A DNA stretch of 26,020 bases from Pinguiococcus pyrenoidosus (GCA_019677205.1 JAAMXY010000093.1:1-26020), one strand, 5' to 3'. Positions 20,401-26,003 are shown, numbered from the stretch's first letter. Translations and numbers: made by a program. Notes: generated by a model not told the origin, from the letters alone.

Positions 20401-23400
20401 CCAAGAAGGCTGCCTCGATGGGCTCCAGGCGGAAATGCTCGGCATTCGCGGCCGGAAGGTGGATCCGGCTCTCTCGGGCCTTCGCTTCTACAAGTGCCCG
20501 AAGCAGCGCATTGCCATCTACGACAGCCACAAGTCGTTTGCCAACTATCCCGACTTCCTCAAGAAGCTCTGGGATCTCGACATTCATGTGTTCACCGACG
20601 TCAAAGAGCTCTCGGAATGGATCAACTCCGATCCTGCCGTGGTGGACCCGCTGCCCGCGCAAGAAAAGGTGTTCCAGGAGTTCCAGGACGTTAAGGATGC
20701 GGAGATGTCGGAGGGGGTGGTGATCCTCGACGACGATGACGAGCCGCCGCCGGCACCAGCCCTCCTGCAGATGAAGAGCTCTGGCACGCAAGTGCTGCAG
20801 GAGTTGCGGGACCAGCTGAAGAGCCTCGAGGGTGCGAAGGCCAACCTGCAGAGGCACACGGAGGAGAACATCGAGAAGCTGCAGGCCAAGAGCCAGGACC
20901 AGTACGCCGCTCTCCACGAGCTGATGTCCCGGCTCCGGGAGGAGCTGGAAGGGCTCGACGAGGCGCTGCGGCAGAAGTGCATCAACCCCGCCGCGGAGCT
21001 CCTCCTTCCGGATCTGAAGGAGAGGCTGGAAAAGCGCCTGCTGGAGGACCGGTACCTTGATCCGCAGGCCTTGCGCGCCATCACCAAAGGTTTCGAGTTT
21101 GCCACCAACGAAGCGTCGCCAAGCGGCGACGACGAGATTCGTGGGCTGCGCTCTTCCTTGGTCGAGGAGATCTTCTTCTACGACGCGATCGTGCTGAGCG
21201 GGAAAGTGATGGCCAACGTGCACAACTTCAAGTTCCGGAAGTTCCTGAATCTGATGTTCAACCAGGTCAACACGTTCCTGCCGCACGCGCTGGCGAAGAT
21301 TAATCGAGTGAGCTTCGGCGTCCTCACCACGAAGGAGGTCCAGACGGAGCTCCGGCGCAATCCGATGGTACCCAAGACGCGGCTCAAGCTGGCGGTTCCC
21401 TTCATTGGCAAGGACGTCCCCTCGCGGGCCTCGGAGTTCGCTCACCCCGATGTCATCATCAGCCTCACCGTCATGGCGTTCCGCTACCAGGGCCTGCGGA
21501 AGACGGACTTCACGCACGTGATGGATGCGGTAGCCGAAGACTACAGCAAGGAGCCCGGCCCGCCCACCAAGCGCCGGACCACGCACATGTACAACGACTG
21601 GGTCCACAGCTCGGATGGCTTCGTGCGCGGCATCGATCCGAATCCGTTCCGCGCGCAGAACTCCGGGGAGGTGGGAGCCGACGACATCGGCCTCTCCGTG
21701 GAAGAGTACGACGAGCGGGAGGTCGTCCAGCTTCGGCACCTCCAGCGGAGCAATCACGACCAGATGTCCAAGCTGTACAAGCTGCTGCGATACAACCCGA
21801 ACGTGATCTCCTACTACCTCTTCCGCCACATCTTCCCCGAGTACACCCGGCTGCAGACGCAGAAGATTTCCGCCTGCGGCCAGGAGCTCGGCTCGGACAT
21901 TCTCATCAATGACAAGATCGGCTTCTCCGGTACGCCGAGTGACTTGCTGCCCCGCGGGCTGGGGCGCTGCATCTACGAGCTCGGGGACGACGGCAAGATG
22001 CTGACCACCGTCCTGAATCCCGACATCATGAGCTACGCCGTCATGCGCGAGGGCTGGGACATCTCTCAGATTCTGGATCTGATCGCGAAGCAGAGCGTCG
22101 CTGGGAGGAGAGTGAATGCGCTCATCGACACCGGCGCGCTCATCACCGGATATTCCAACGAGGAAGTCGCGCGACAGCTTCTGCAGCGCGGCTTAGAGTG
22201 GTGTGACGGCGTCGTCTTCTTGGACGATGAGGATCGCAAGCAGATCGTCGTCCGCGCCACGGGCCGCGTCATCCCTGCTGATCAGTGTGGCATCCCTCTC
22301 GAGCGGCGCTTCGCGTTCTACGATCAGATCCACACCACGGGCATGGACATCAAGCACAAGGTCAACGCGACCGCGCTCCTCACGCTCGGCAAGGACATGG
22401 TGTTCCGCGACTACGTGCAAGGGGCGTTCCGGATGCGCGGCATCGGGCAGGGCCAGTGCATCCAGATCTTGATCATCCCCGAAGTGCTCGAGCTGATCAA
22501 GAAGACCATGCGGACGTGCGAAGACGGCTGCAGCGCGATCCTTCAGGCGACCCTTGCCTGCGAGCAGGACACGAACAGCAACGAGGCGTACGAGGGTCAG
22601 TATGCCGCAACTCCAGAAACCGACGTGCATGTGCTGCAGGGAGTCACCGCCTGGCTGATCCTCAACTCGATCAAGAACGAGCACATCCAGTACAACATGC
22701 TCTGCAAGCAGAGTCTCATGACGGTCTACCGGACCCACGCATTCCGGAAGGTAAGGCAGCCTGCGCGCAACAAACCCTTGTGTCTGATGTGGGGTTCCTT
22801 CAGTCTAACGCGTCAACCACACATCGGCAGGTGGCGAAGACGGCCGATGCCTTCCGCGACGGCACGGAACTGGAGAACGAGATCATGCCGGAGTTGCCTT
22901 CTCCGGCCGAGTCCCTGAGGGTCTTCGACGAAGACGTGAGGTTTGACCTCCCTGCGGAAGTGCCCGATCCCACGCCGTTTTCGGTTGTCCTGGAGAACAA
23001 CCTCGAAGCACACCGGGCTTTCGTTCCCGACGAGGAGATCGACCTCGCGCGGTCGATCATCGCCGAGAGCCGCATCTCCTCGAGCTTGCGAGGCGGATCG
23101 CAGCTGGACACCGAGCAAGAGCGAGAGCAGGAGCTTGAGCAGGAGAAGGAAGTCGAGCAGCGCAAGGATCAGGAAATCGAGATGGAGCAGTTCATCGAGC
23201 GAGAGTACAACCGCGAGAACGAGGAGCCGAAGCACTGGCGGCTGGAGAAGCTCGTCAAGGCTGTGCCGAACGCCGTTCTCGACGACCTGGACAGCCAGGC
23301 GCATCCTTTCCGCCGCCTGAGCGTGTTCAAGCTGCCGCATCAGGAGCCGCTGCCCTTCCCTGCGAACCTGGGCACCTCGATCAACTACTTCGATCCAAGC

Positions 23401-25982
23401 TGGTCGGGCCAGCGCCGCATCCGCTCCGTCATCGTCTTGCTGGAGTACAGTCCGAAGGCTCAGTCCACGGTCGGCACCAACATTCTCAAGGAGCTCCAAG
23501 TTGATTCAGAATCGGACACCGCCGAGAACCTCGCCAAGAGCGTGAAGCTTCTTTCGATGCTGGCGGCGAAAGGCGCCGAGGTTGCGGGCCCCGTGGATCA
23601 GATGCGGATCCTCAGCAGGCTCCACTCGAACTTCAACATGGAAAGCGAGGAGGAAGCGAGGGATCTTCTCCAGCGGATCGTGCCGGACAGCGAGGAGAAC
23701 GCGCTCATGACCGCGGCAGCCATGGAAGCTGCCTTGAAGAGCAACATTCTCACGCCCGTGCAGAAGGATCGCTTCTACATCGCCGTCTCCCTGAGCGAGG
23801 CGGAGACGCTTCGTCGCGTCCTGCACGTCCACAGTGGCTCCGGTGCCGGCCTTGAGCGTCCCATTTTCAACACAACCGGGGACAACGGCGAAGAAGACTG
23901 CGTGGAGTTTGCCTTGCGGTACAGCCCGATGTCTTCGCATGGCGTGGGATCGGCCGGCGATGCTGGTCTGCTCCTGGACGCCAGCCCTGGCTGGAGCCCG
24001 AACCATCGGGAGATCCCAAGCGCGACCAGCGAAGAGGTCCTCCGCAGCCCCACCTTGTCGACGCCGCAGGAGGAGGCGCTGACGCGCGCTTGCTTCCGGT
24101 TCTTCGACGGCGACCTCACCTACAGCAAGGCCAGCCTGCACGAGCTGATTCGTGGCCTCTCCAGTGCGAATCTCACGTCGCGGAAGCGCTTCTTCGGCAA
24201 CGTCATGGCGCGCAGGAGGCGCCTGCAGAAGAAATGGCAAGACACCAAGCTGAAGCGCGCGATGACGACGAAGACCGAGTGGGAAGTGCTCAAGCAGAAG
24301 TGCTACGCCTTCTACATGCGGATCGCCTTGCAGGTCGCGGGCGCGACCCGCTGGGAGGCCTTCCGATGCTTTGACACCGACGACACGGCCGGCCTGCGCG
24401 GAGAGGAGATCTGGGCGGCTCTTCGCTTCCTGGGCTTGAAGGATCTTGTCGTGAAGGACGTGGCGGAGATCATGGAGTTCGCCGACGTGCGCAACCGCGG
24501 CGAGCTCGACTACGCAGACTTCACCGGTCTTATCACCCTCGACCTCGAGGAGCACGAGCAGGACGAAGAAGACGATCCTAACGCTTCCGTGGACCGAATG
24601 ATGGAGCGCGAGAACCTCCTGCCGGAGAAGCTCGAGCCGTACGGCAGCGACGAGATCCGCGTCGTGCTCAAGCAGAGATATCAGAAGAAGCTGCGCGACG
24701 AGGCGCTGGAGATGAAGCAGATGGATGCGTACAATCGCCGCAGCGAGCAGCTGGCCTACATCGACGAGCTTCACACTCGGGCGCGGCGCCTGGGTTCGGC
24801 CAACCCAGACCCGAATCCTGGACTGCCGTTGCAGTCGTACAAGGCGCTCCTTTACCACTTCGCCGCCGAGGTGCCGCTGCGTACGACGAAGGTCAACCAG
24901 GTGCGGAACAGCCACAGCGTCCGGCACAATGCGGTCATGAGCATTCGGTCTGGCAGCTGCGTGTCCATCTACGTGCCCAGCTGGTACATCGACATCTACA
25001 ACAAGGATGCGCTCGCGCCGCCGAGCGGCAACGCGGTCGAGCACGACGAACTCCGCAGAGAAGAGTTCACGGTCGCGCTGCAGTTCATGTACTTGAAGTC
25101 GCTGCCGAAATTGGGCAGCGCTGCCGCCTTGCTCCGCTTCGGCGAGATCGATGAGAGTCCTCCCAGGCGTCGGAACATCGCCACGTGTTACGTGAATTGC
25201 CTTGGCGACGTCGGTCCCCTTCCCGCGCTCGATCTGGATGCAGAAGACTACGGAGACGACGAGTGGGATGCCGAGGAGCCCGTGAGCAAGACAGTATCGA
25301 GCCGCGCGCCGGGCAATCCGGGAAAGCGTGTGATTCGCGAGTCCCCGTTTGCCGCTTCCCTGCAGAAGGGCACGGCCTCGTCCTTGAACCCCATGGTCTC
25401 CGTCGCCGCTGCTCAGCAAGGTGAAGCCCCCACGCCGACGGCGGAGGAGGAGGACCAAAAGGACGGCGCGGAGGAGACTGAAGCCGAGAAGGAAGAGGCC
25501 GAAGAGGAGCAGCCACCGGAGAAGAAACCCGTGAGACGCCGAGTCAAGGTAAGGTCCCAGGGAGCGCACGAGCCGATGAACAGCGCCTCACAAACATCCA
25601 TGTCCTGTCCGCTCCCCAGATTGGCCAGTACCACTCTCTGGTGGTCTCGGCGAATCGCAAGAAGTGCAAGTTGGACCTCTTCATCGACGGTGAGCCGTAC
25701 CGGACCTTCACGTCGCCGGAGGTGCACCCTGCCGACCTCCAGTGGACCGAACGCATCTACCTCGCGGGCAGCGGCAAGCAGTCCGAGAACGGAGGCTGCT
25801 GGATCGCGAAGTGCGTTGTGATGAATCGTCTGGCGGATGCCGACGACGCGAAGAGCCTTCATCTGTTCCTTCTGGGCCAGAACGAATTCTTCAATAGGAA
25901 TGCGCTGACCGTGCAGCGCTGGTTCCGAGGTGTCACCGTCCGGCACAAGCTCAAGACCGGCGAGTTCTCTGGTACGAACTAG
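2205..25982 (+). CDS. Giant multidomain DUF3638/DUF3645-family ATPase-like protein (12 exons)
   Basis: I join 12 exons: 2205-2420, 2673-2717, 2818-10729, 10808-11969, 12096-12414, 12479-14603, 14672-14866, 14931-17497, 17581-18228, 18296-22750, 22831-25548, 25620-25982. The spliced length is 22,725 nt, giving 7,574 residues plus TAG. Every intron is GT-AG, every donor follows AG, and intron phases are 0,0,1,2,0,1,1,0,0,0,0 with frame kept throughout. The start ATG has G at -3 and G at +4. The family call rests on the NLL motif (residues 5271-5273), P-loop MGAGKTT (5301-5307), DEVD (5444-5447) followed by HPLKSELNFP, and QGAFRMRGIGQGQ (6438-6450). The family is widespread in fungi and protists and has little firm biochemistry; a ubiquitin link exists in database names only. 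No membrane segment or signal peptide is seen. The main uncertainties are the N gap inside exon 6 and whether one transcript really spans all exons. Confidence 0.85.
2543..2576 (+). repeat. GAA microsatellite in intron 1
   Basis: Eleven perfect GAA triplets lie inside intron 1 (2421-2672). This intron, at 252 nt, is two to four times longer than all others in the gene. Purine runs like this can act as splicing enhancers or form triplex DNA, and they vary in length between individuals. Confidence 0.9.
2673..2717 (+). CDS. Exon 2: 45-nt microexon
   Basis: The microexon encodes 15 residues, RQEDADAARRRPHYE (73-87), between a pyrimidine-rich tract ending in CCATAG and the strong donor GAG|GTAAGG. 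It is needed because exon 1 ends in phase 0 and exon 3 opens in phase 0, and a 45-nt exon preserves this. A second in-frame acceptor 6 nt downstream (GGCAG before 2679) would drop two residues (RQ), so the exact acceptor is not settled. Skipping the exon would also keep the frame, so it could be alternatively spliced. Confidence 0.6.
2818..10729 (+). CDS. Exon 3: 7.9-kb exon, N-terminal half of the giant protein
   Basis: This exon encodes residues 88-2725 in a single open frame. In order it holds a poly-Ser/Gly patch (nt 3007-3070), a LamG-like domain (3301-3870), a long helical region that resembles the N-terminal half of large DUF3638 proteins, a charged linker (5590-5960), more family-like sequence to about 8450, a Cys cluster (8701-8721), a Tudor-like segment (9481-9640), a Lys-rich NLS-like stretch (9655-9760) and an acidic helical region to about 10200. 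The acceptor TTTCCACAG|GAA is strong. The 3' end is set by donor AAAG|GTTCGT at 10730, because the frame closes at TAG 10735. The joined codon is Gly and the protein continues LITK-G-IDSALYLFGC. Confidence 0.88.
3301..3870 (+). other. N-terminal concanavalin A/LamG-like lectin-fold domain
   Basis: Residues about 249-438. The pattern is that of a jelly-roll: a buried opening strand (YSITMDIKVNDLP), a loop with LLSSTGGVGLLLGG, the strand-turn RPGRWYRVTISVAV, then VRTWINGILMADV and a closing strand GFSVRTVRVEAVAYSS. The WYRVTISV...TWING pairing is typical of LamG-like modules that bind sugars or proteins. An (AQ)5 repeat is inserted in the loop before the WING strand. No calcium-site residues can be assigned by eye. 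The call is from fold-like patterning and a profile search is needed to settle the family. Confidence 0.6.
3655..3684 (+). repeat. In-frame hexanucleotide repeat GCGCAG x5, encoding (AQ)5
   Basis: Five perfect copies of GCGCAG give Ala-Gln five times at residues 367-376, in a surface loop of the LamG-like domain between the TISVAV and VRTWING strands. The copies are identical at the DNA level, so this is a young expansion and length variation is likely. Confidence 0.95.
5590..5960 (+). other. Charged disordered linker, basic then acidic
   Basis: Residues about 1012-1135. A Lys/Arg/Ala-rich helix-like stretch (RRMARLKATLEKKRAKAKKG) is followed by a Ser/Lys region and then a strongly acidic run (DADEDDEEDAEADAKD). 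No globular pattern is visible. It separates two conserved-looking blocks of exon 3 and probably works as a hinge or a nuclear-localisation/interaction segment; that role is inference only. Confidence 0.7.
8692..8760 (+). other. Cys-rich metal-ligand-like cluster CVHCYEC
   Basis: Cysteines at residues 2049, 2052 and 2055 form CxxCxxC, preceded by FRHLK and followed by KTFAHQWYW, which adds a histidine. The spacing is compatible with a metal site or redox cysteines, but no named zinc-finger pattern fits. The neighbouring sequence (IMIYVFRHLK, HQWYWTLFF) is highly hydrophobic and aromatic, so the cluster probably lies in a folded core and not a loop. Confidence 0.45.
9481..9640 (+). other. Tudor-like small beta-barrel segment (first)
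   Basis: Residues about 2309-2361: PGAEVKCDYNSDGERMDATV, then LFVNKEFKLCTIYLHAP and EVEVPLVSI. This follows the Tudor/Agenet plan of an opening 'G..V.c.y..dg...aTV', a middle strand and a closing 'v.l..I'. Tudor domains read methylated arginine or lysine, but the aromatic cage cannot be verified here. A clearer Tudor-like copy lies in exon 8. Confidence 0.45.
9655..9760 (+). other. Lys/Arg-rich stretch, nuclear-localisation-like
   Basis: Residues about 2367-2402 contain SKSKLKGRKKKNNRAKN, then an EEEEQKK stretch and GSKSRMSR. The KGRKKKNNR core fits a monopartite nuclear localisation signal. It follows directly on the first Tudor-like segment. Similar basic clusters occur at about nt 15950-16050 and 25520-25548. 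Confidence 0.4.
10808..11969 (+). CDS. Exon 4: family repeat-like region and a cysteine-less thioredoxin-like domain
   Basis: This exon encodes residues 2725-3112. It opens after a pyrimidine-rich tract and GGCAG with DSALYLFGCRLLHRDYAEAFELC, which matches the style of helical segments in large DUF3638 proteins and supports joining it to exon 3. The middle (PDELLEVVSLPDCIPHVLEA) is helical. The end carries the degenerate thioredoxin-like fold. Intron 3 (10730-10807, 78 nt, phase 1) precedes it and intron 4 (11970-12095, phase 2, GAG|GTAAGC to TTTTGCAG) follows it. Confidence 0.82.
11545..11800 (+). other. Degenerate thioredoxin-like domain, no CxxC
   Basis: Residues about 2971-3055. The order is strand (TVAFLFMKWDDK), helix (SLEILKSFLPIVRKH), strand (AVTFLAIPAHE), helix (RSVRAICTELGA), then EFPSVALLRGG and QQLKVLQ. 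The WDDK at 2985-2988 occupies the place of WCxxC, and Pro3031 sits where the cis-proline before the third strand belongs. Both active-site cysteines are absent, so this copy cannot do thiol-disulfide exchange and is probably structural or binding. A second copy with intact cysteines lies in exons 8-9. Confidence 0.68.
12096..12414 (+). CDS. Exon 5: linker exon
   Basis: This exon encodes residues 3112-3218. The acceptor TTCTTTTGCAG follows a 126-nt T-rich intron, and the first base completes a Ser codon (AG|C). The peptide begins KISDAGASLKCLVEETSYGY, has a helical section (KMKWQAVQPVVAEALEAAY) and ends polar. No domain is recognised. It ends in phase 0 at AAG|GTGTGT; intron 5 is 64 nt (12415-12478). 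Confidence 0.78.
12479..14603 (+). CDS. Exon 6: SPRY-like segment, FG-rich tract, assembly gap, acidic region
   Basis: This exon encodes residues 3219-3927 if the N run is real in size and has no intron. Before the gap it holds DFTITANARLISIGY, a basic linker (HRRRRQKQ), a SPRY-like segment and an FG-type tract. After the gap it resumes in the same frame with YVNGQILKIQKTDEDGN, which looks like the end of another lectin-like or SPRY-like module, then an acidic region and a Lys/Glu-rich helical end. Donor is ACAG|GTGCGA at 14604, phase 1. The gap could hide an intron, so treat the exon as two supported halves. Confidence 0.72.
12780..13010 (+). other. SPRY/B30.2-like segment
   Basis: Residues about 3319-3396. 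The recognisable part is GAGDAVGILSSACELKSGVG, then GFGKSEDGDYSLGIYANGTVVYNGRRLF, which resembles the SPRY core 'GD.vGig...g.s.g...dG.v.hng'. SPRY domains bind proteins and are common in ubiquitin-related scaffolds. The edges are unclear and a LamG-like fold is the main alternative. Confidence 0.45.
13130..13249 (+). other. FG-motif low-complexity tract truncated by the gap
   Basis: Residues about 3436-3475 read as FKFSF, then an Ala/Pro/Ser-rich spacer and GFSFGGSAAP, after which the N run begins. The FxF/FSFG spacing and composition recall FG-nucleoporin repeats. Only one full FSFG is visible before the sequence is lost, so the number of repeats is unknown. Confidence 0.5.
13250..13780. other. 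Assembly gap (531 N)
   Basis: There is an unbroken run of N. Its length is divisible by three, and the same plus-strand frame is open on both sides. It starts in an FG-rich low-complexity tract, the sort of sequence that often breaks short-read assemblies. Real length, repeat number and any hidden intron cannot be known from this window. Confidence 1.
14672..14866 (+). CDS. Exon 7: short exon with CCC motif
   Basis: This exon encodes residues 3927-3992. Acceptor CACTTTAG completes a Gly codon and the protein continues VDVLLSQEERDFLERTAGPE. Near its middle TIIFYCCCAKQ carries three consecutive cysteines; its end is EDVLTVQR-G. The flanking introns are 68 nt (14604-14671) and 64 nt (14867-14930, donor GTATGT), both phase 1, so skipping this exon would keep frame. 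Confidence 0.78.
14931..17497 (+). CDS. Exon 8: Tudor-like, Gly/FG/RGG-rich tract, WWE-like, start of thioredoxin
   Basis: This exon encodes residues 3992-4847. It opens GIFAVHRKNARVHNFGDMEI, then a Tudor-like domain (15233-15390), a Gly/Phe/Ala-rich low-complexity tract (15400-15960) with two DNA repeats, an Arg/Gly-rich basic patch (15950-16050), a WWE-like segment (16085-16310), an unrecognised block rich in Trp and Tyr (16520-16990), a poly-Pro patch (about 17098-17130) and the first half of a thioredoxin domain ending at ...HSLAQQ. Donor CAG|GTAGGT, phase 0; intron 8 is 83 nt (17498-17580) and splits the thioredoxin fold. Confidence 0.86.
15233..15390 (+). other. Tudor-like domain (second, clearer copy)
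   Basis: Residues about 4093-4145. YQVGDRVETRNRGDGNSYPG is followed by VIQRVNVDWTYEVRNDDG and VRREDIRP. This fits the Tudor/Agenet-like consensus in which a charged beta-barrel opens with 'vGd.Vea...g...wyPG.I..v' and closes with 'Y.v.y.DGd.e..v....ir'. Family members bind methylated Lys/Arg or act as protein adaptors. Tyr4094, Tyr4107-region and Trp/Tyr of WTYEV are candidate cage residues, unproven. Confidence 0.7.
15554..15643 (+). repeat. 15-nt tandem repeat x6 encoding (GGGGF)6
   Basis: Six consecutive 15-nt units, GGCGGRGGCGGCTTT (R = A or G), each encode GGGGF. Units differ only at the wobble base of the second Gly codon (GGA or GGG). A TTC Phe codon precedes the array and GGCGCT follows it. 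The near-identity points to recent unequal exchange or slippage. Confidence 0.95.
15800..15829 (+). repeat. In-frame hexanucleotide repeat GCGAAT x5, encoding (AN)5
   Basis: Five perfect copies of GCGAAT give Ala-Asn five times, between STTINF and AFGASHGFGG. It has the same copy number and the same Ala+amide pattern as the (AQ)5 repeat of exon 3. Confidence 0.95.
15950..16050 (+). other. Arg/Gly/Lys-rich basic patch (RGG-like)
   Basis: Residues about 4332-4365: KPARRRDNSGGKSSRGGRSG, then RKGGRSRGGKGKNR. RGG-like motifs bind RNA and are common methylation sites; the cluster also fits a bipartite nuclear signal. The lack of acidic residues sets it apart from the other basic runs in this protein. 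Confidence 0.6.
16085..16310 (+). other. WWE-like segment (tentative)
   Basis: Residues about 4377-4452: VVWMYRFQDNECFAQLSTSS followed by HILESAIQDLE and, later, LFYRRRLWVYDENLEVPIDLEE. The plan W.Y...N..f..ls...s..lE.A.q resembles the WWE fold found in ubiquitin- and ADP-ribose-linked proteins. The second typical Trp is replaced (F/C), so this is a weak call that needs structure prediction. Confidence 0.35.
17395..17770 (+). other. Thioredoxin domain with intact WCPEC active site (spans intron 8)
   Basis: Residues about 4814-4910, coded by 17395-17497 and 17581-17770. The strand SLVVIFFGADWCPEC places Trp4830, Cys4831, Pro4832, Glu4833 and Cys4834 in the classic WCxxC position; then comes a helix (LKTKPLFHSLAQQ), strand HTYFYVDVDLC, helix NAAHDYNI and RGIPATCFVRSG with Pro4874 in the cis-Pro place, then the GRSLLGGGG turn and the last helix. 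A typical thioredoxin has CGPC; CPEC is unusual and may shift redox potential or make a protein-disulfide or peroxiredoxin-like site. It could be catalytic or a redox sensor for the ATPase core that follows. Confidence 0.85.
17581..18228 (+). CDS. Exon 9: second half of thioredoxin domain and linker
   Basis: This exon encodes residues 4848-5063, exactly 216 codons with phase-0 introns on both sides. Acceptor CACCTTCTAG is preceded by a pyrimidine-rich tract. After the thioredoxin fold comes a Glu/Lys-rich helix (EAEKDQGKENYRRYVEEN), a mixed linker, then FDVSAHAYSGTKVAQSMLDR and helices leading into the ATPase region. Donor is AAG|GTACGA; intron 9 is 67 nt (18229-18295). Confidence 0.85.
18296..22750 (+). 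CDS. Exon 10: DUF3638/DUF3645 ATPase-like core
   Basis: This exon encodes residues 5064-6548 (1,485 codons, phase 0 at both ends). It holds the family's hallmark block: helices, VWNLLLRKKQ, the P-loop, DEVD, a long insert with a coiled coil, then GFSGTP, RVNALIDTGALITGYSNEE, VVFLDDEDRKQ, HTTGMDIKH and QGAFRMRGIGQGQ. It begins after CATCTCTAG with DIMQQVRRVMLKDERM and ends at AAG|GTAAGG. The order and spacing resemble the motor of a SecA/SF2-type ATPase, which suggests an ATP-driven action on protein or nucleic acid. No catalytic ubiquitin-protease residues are recognised. Confidence 0.92.
18770..19530 (+). other. DUF3638 domain with P-loop and DEVD
   Basis: Residues about 5222-5475. The NLL signature is at 5271-5273 (VWNLLLRKKQ), Walker A/motif I is MIMGAGKTTVVSPLLALILA with Lys5305, motif Ia-like LNMVPKALL follows, and Walker B/motif II DEVD is at 5444-5447, followed by LILHPLKSELNFPVG. 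Family members and SecA more often have GEGK[TS]; here Ala5303 replaces Glu. The key Lys, Thr, Asp and Glu are all present, so ATP binding and hydrolysis look possible. Confidence 0.9.
20765..21060 (+). other. Coiled-coil insert
   Basis: Residues about 5887-5985 are rich in Leu, Glu, Lys and Gln with heptad-like spacing (VLQELRDQLKSLEGAKANLQ, later LHELMSRLREELEGLDEALR). They follow an acidic, Pro-rich hinge (DDDDEPPPAPALLQ). The segment sits between the DEVD half and the GFSGTP half of the motor and may act as an arm or dimer contact. Confidence 0.7.
21900..22500 (+). other. C-terminal motor half with DUF3645 motif
   Basis: Residues about 6265-6465. DKIGFSGTPSDLLP (Gly6272) resembles motif III of SF2 enzymes (SAT/TGT-P). 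NALIDTGALITGYSNEEVA and GVVFLDDEDRKQIV fit alternating strand-helix segments of a RecA-like lobe. FYDQIHTTGMDIKH and DYVQGAFRMRGIGQGQ (6438-6450) correspond to DUF3645 and sit where motifs V and VI would be, with Arg6442 and Arg6444 as arginine-finger candidates. Confidence 0.8.
22831..25548 (+). CDS. Exon 11: Glu/Gln-rich coil, helical region, EF-hand pair, acidic tail
   Basis: This exon encodes residues 6549-7454 (906 codons, phase 0 at both ends). Acceptor CATCGGCAG follows an 80-nt intron 10 (22751-22830). It begins VAKTADAFRDGTELENEI, has the Glu/Gln-rich coil (23101-23240) found after the motor in many relatives, a mostly helical region, the degenerate EF-hand pair (24340-24535), a block with AVMSIRSGSCVSIYVPSWYI, and ends in an acidic run closing with KKPVRRRVK. 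Donor is AAG|GTAAGG. Confidence 0.88.
23101..23240 (+). other. Glu/Gln/Arg-rich coiled coil after the motor
   Basis: Residues about 6639-6685 read TEQEREQELEQEKEVEQRK, then DQEIEMEQFIEREYNREN and EEPKHWRL. In my knowledge of this family a Gln/Glu-rich helix ending in a 'Y.RE.E.p..W' element commonly follows the DUF3645 part, so this supports the family call and the join of exons 10 and 11. Confidence 0.7.
24340..24535 (+). other. EF-hand pair, first loop near-canonical, second degenerate
   Basis: Loop 1 is at residues 7063-7074, DTDDTAGLRGEE, with Asp1, Asp3, Thr5, Leu8 and Glu12 but Ala in place of Gly6. Helix WEAFRCF precedes it and IWAALRFLGL follows. Loop 2 is at 7100-7111, DVRNRGELDYAD, with Arg at positions 3 and 5 and Asp at 12, so calcium binding there is unlikely. 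The pair lies 36-37 residues apart, normal for a paired EF-hand domain. Confidence 0.75.
25620..25982 (+). CDS. Exon 12: C-terminal LamG-like domain and IQ motif
   Basis: This exon encodes residues 7455-7574 and ends with TAG at 25980-25982. Acceptor GCTCCCCAG follows a 71-nt intron 11 (25549-25619). The peptide starts IGQYHSLVVSANRKKCKLDL, then FIDGEPYRTFTSPE, ERIYLAGSGKQ and CWIAKCVVMNRLAD, a pattern like the last strands of a LamG/concanavalin domain. The end carries an IQ motif and a short tail (FSGTN). Confidence 0.88.
   Translation: MGQYHSLVVSANRKKCKLDLFIDGEPYRTFTSPEVHPADLQWTERIYLAGSGKQSENGGCWIAKCVVMNRLADADDAKSLHLFLLGQNEFFNRNALTVQRWFRGVTVRHKLKTGEFSGTN
25911..25943 (+). other. IQ calmodulin-binding motif
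   Basis: Residues 7552-7562, VQRWFRGVTVR, fit the IQ pattern [IVL]QxxxRGxxx[RK] exactly, 13 residues from the C-terminus. IQ motifs bind calmodulin or related EF-hand proteins, often without calcium. Together with the EF-hand pair in exon 11 it suggests calcium-linked control. Confidence 0.78.
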
Positions 25983-25997
25983 AAACTGCCCAGTCTA

Positions 25998-26003
25998 AAT
26001 AAA
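25998..26003 (+). terminator. AATAAA polyadenylation signal
   Basis: AATAAA begins 16 nt after the stop codon and is followed by a GT-rich stretch (GTCTTGTTTGG) at the window end, as expected for a cleavage/polyadenylation region. The 3' UTR would be only about 35-50 nt. Confidence 0.75.

Noticed and set aside
19832-21829. 665-residue minus-strand open frame
   Set aside because: It is antisense to the motor exon, which has clear conserved motifs; long antisense frames are common in such GC-rich exons.
18296-22750. Ubiquitin-protease (Cys-His-Asp) active site
   Set aside because: Database names for the family mention ubiquitinyl hydrolase, but I cannot point to a Cys box or His box typical of USP, OTU or UCH enzymes in this exon.
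23506-25569. 687-residue minus-strand open frame
   Set aside because: It is antisense to exon 11, which carries the EF-hands and the family coil; no independent support.
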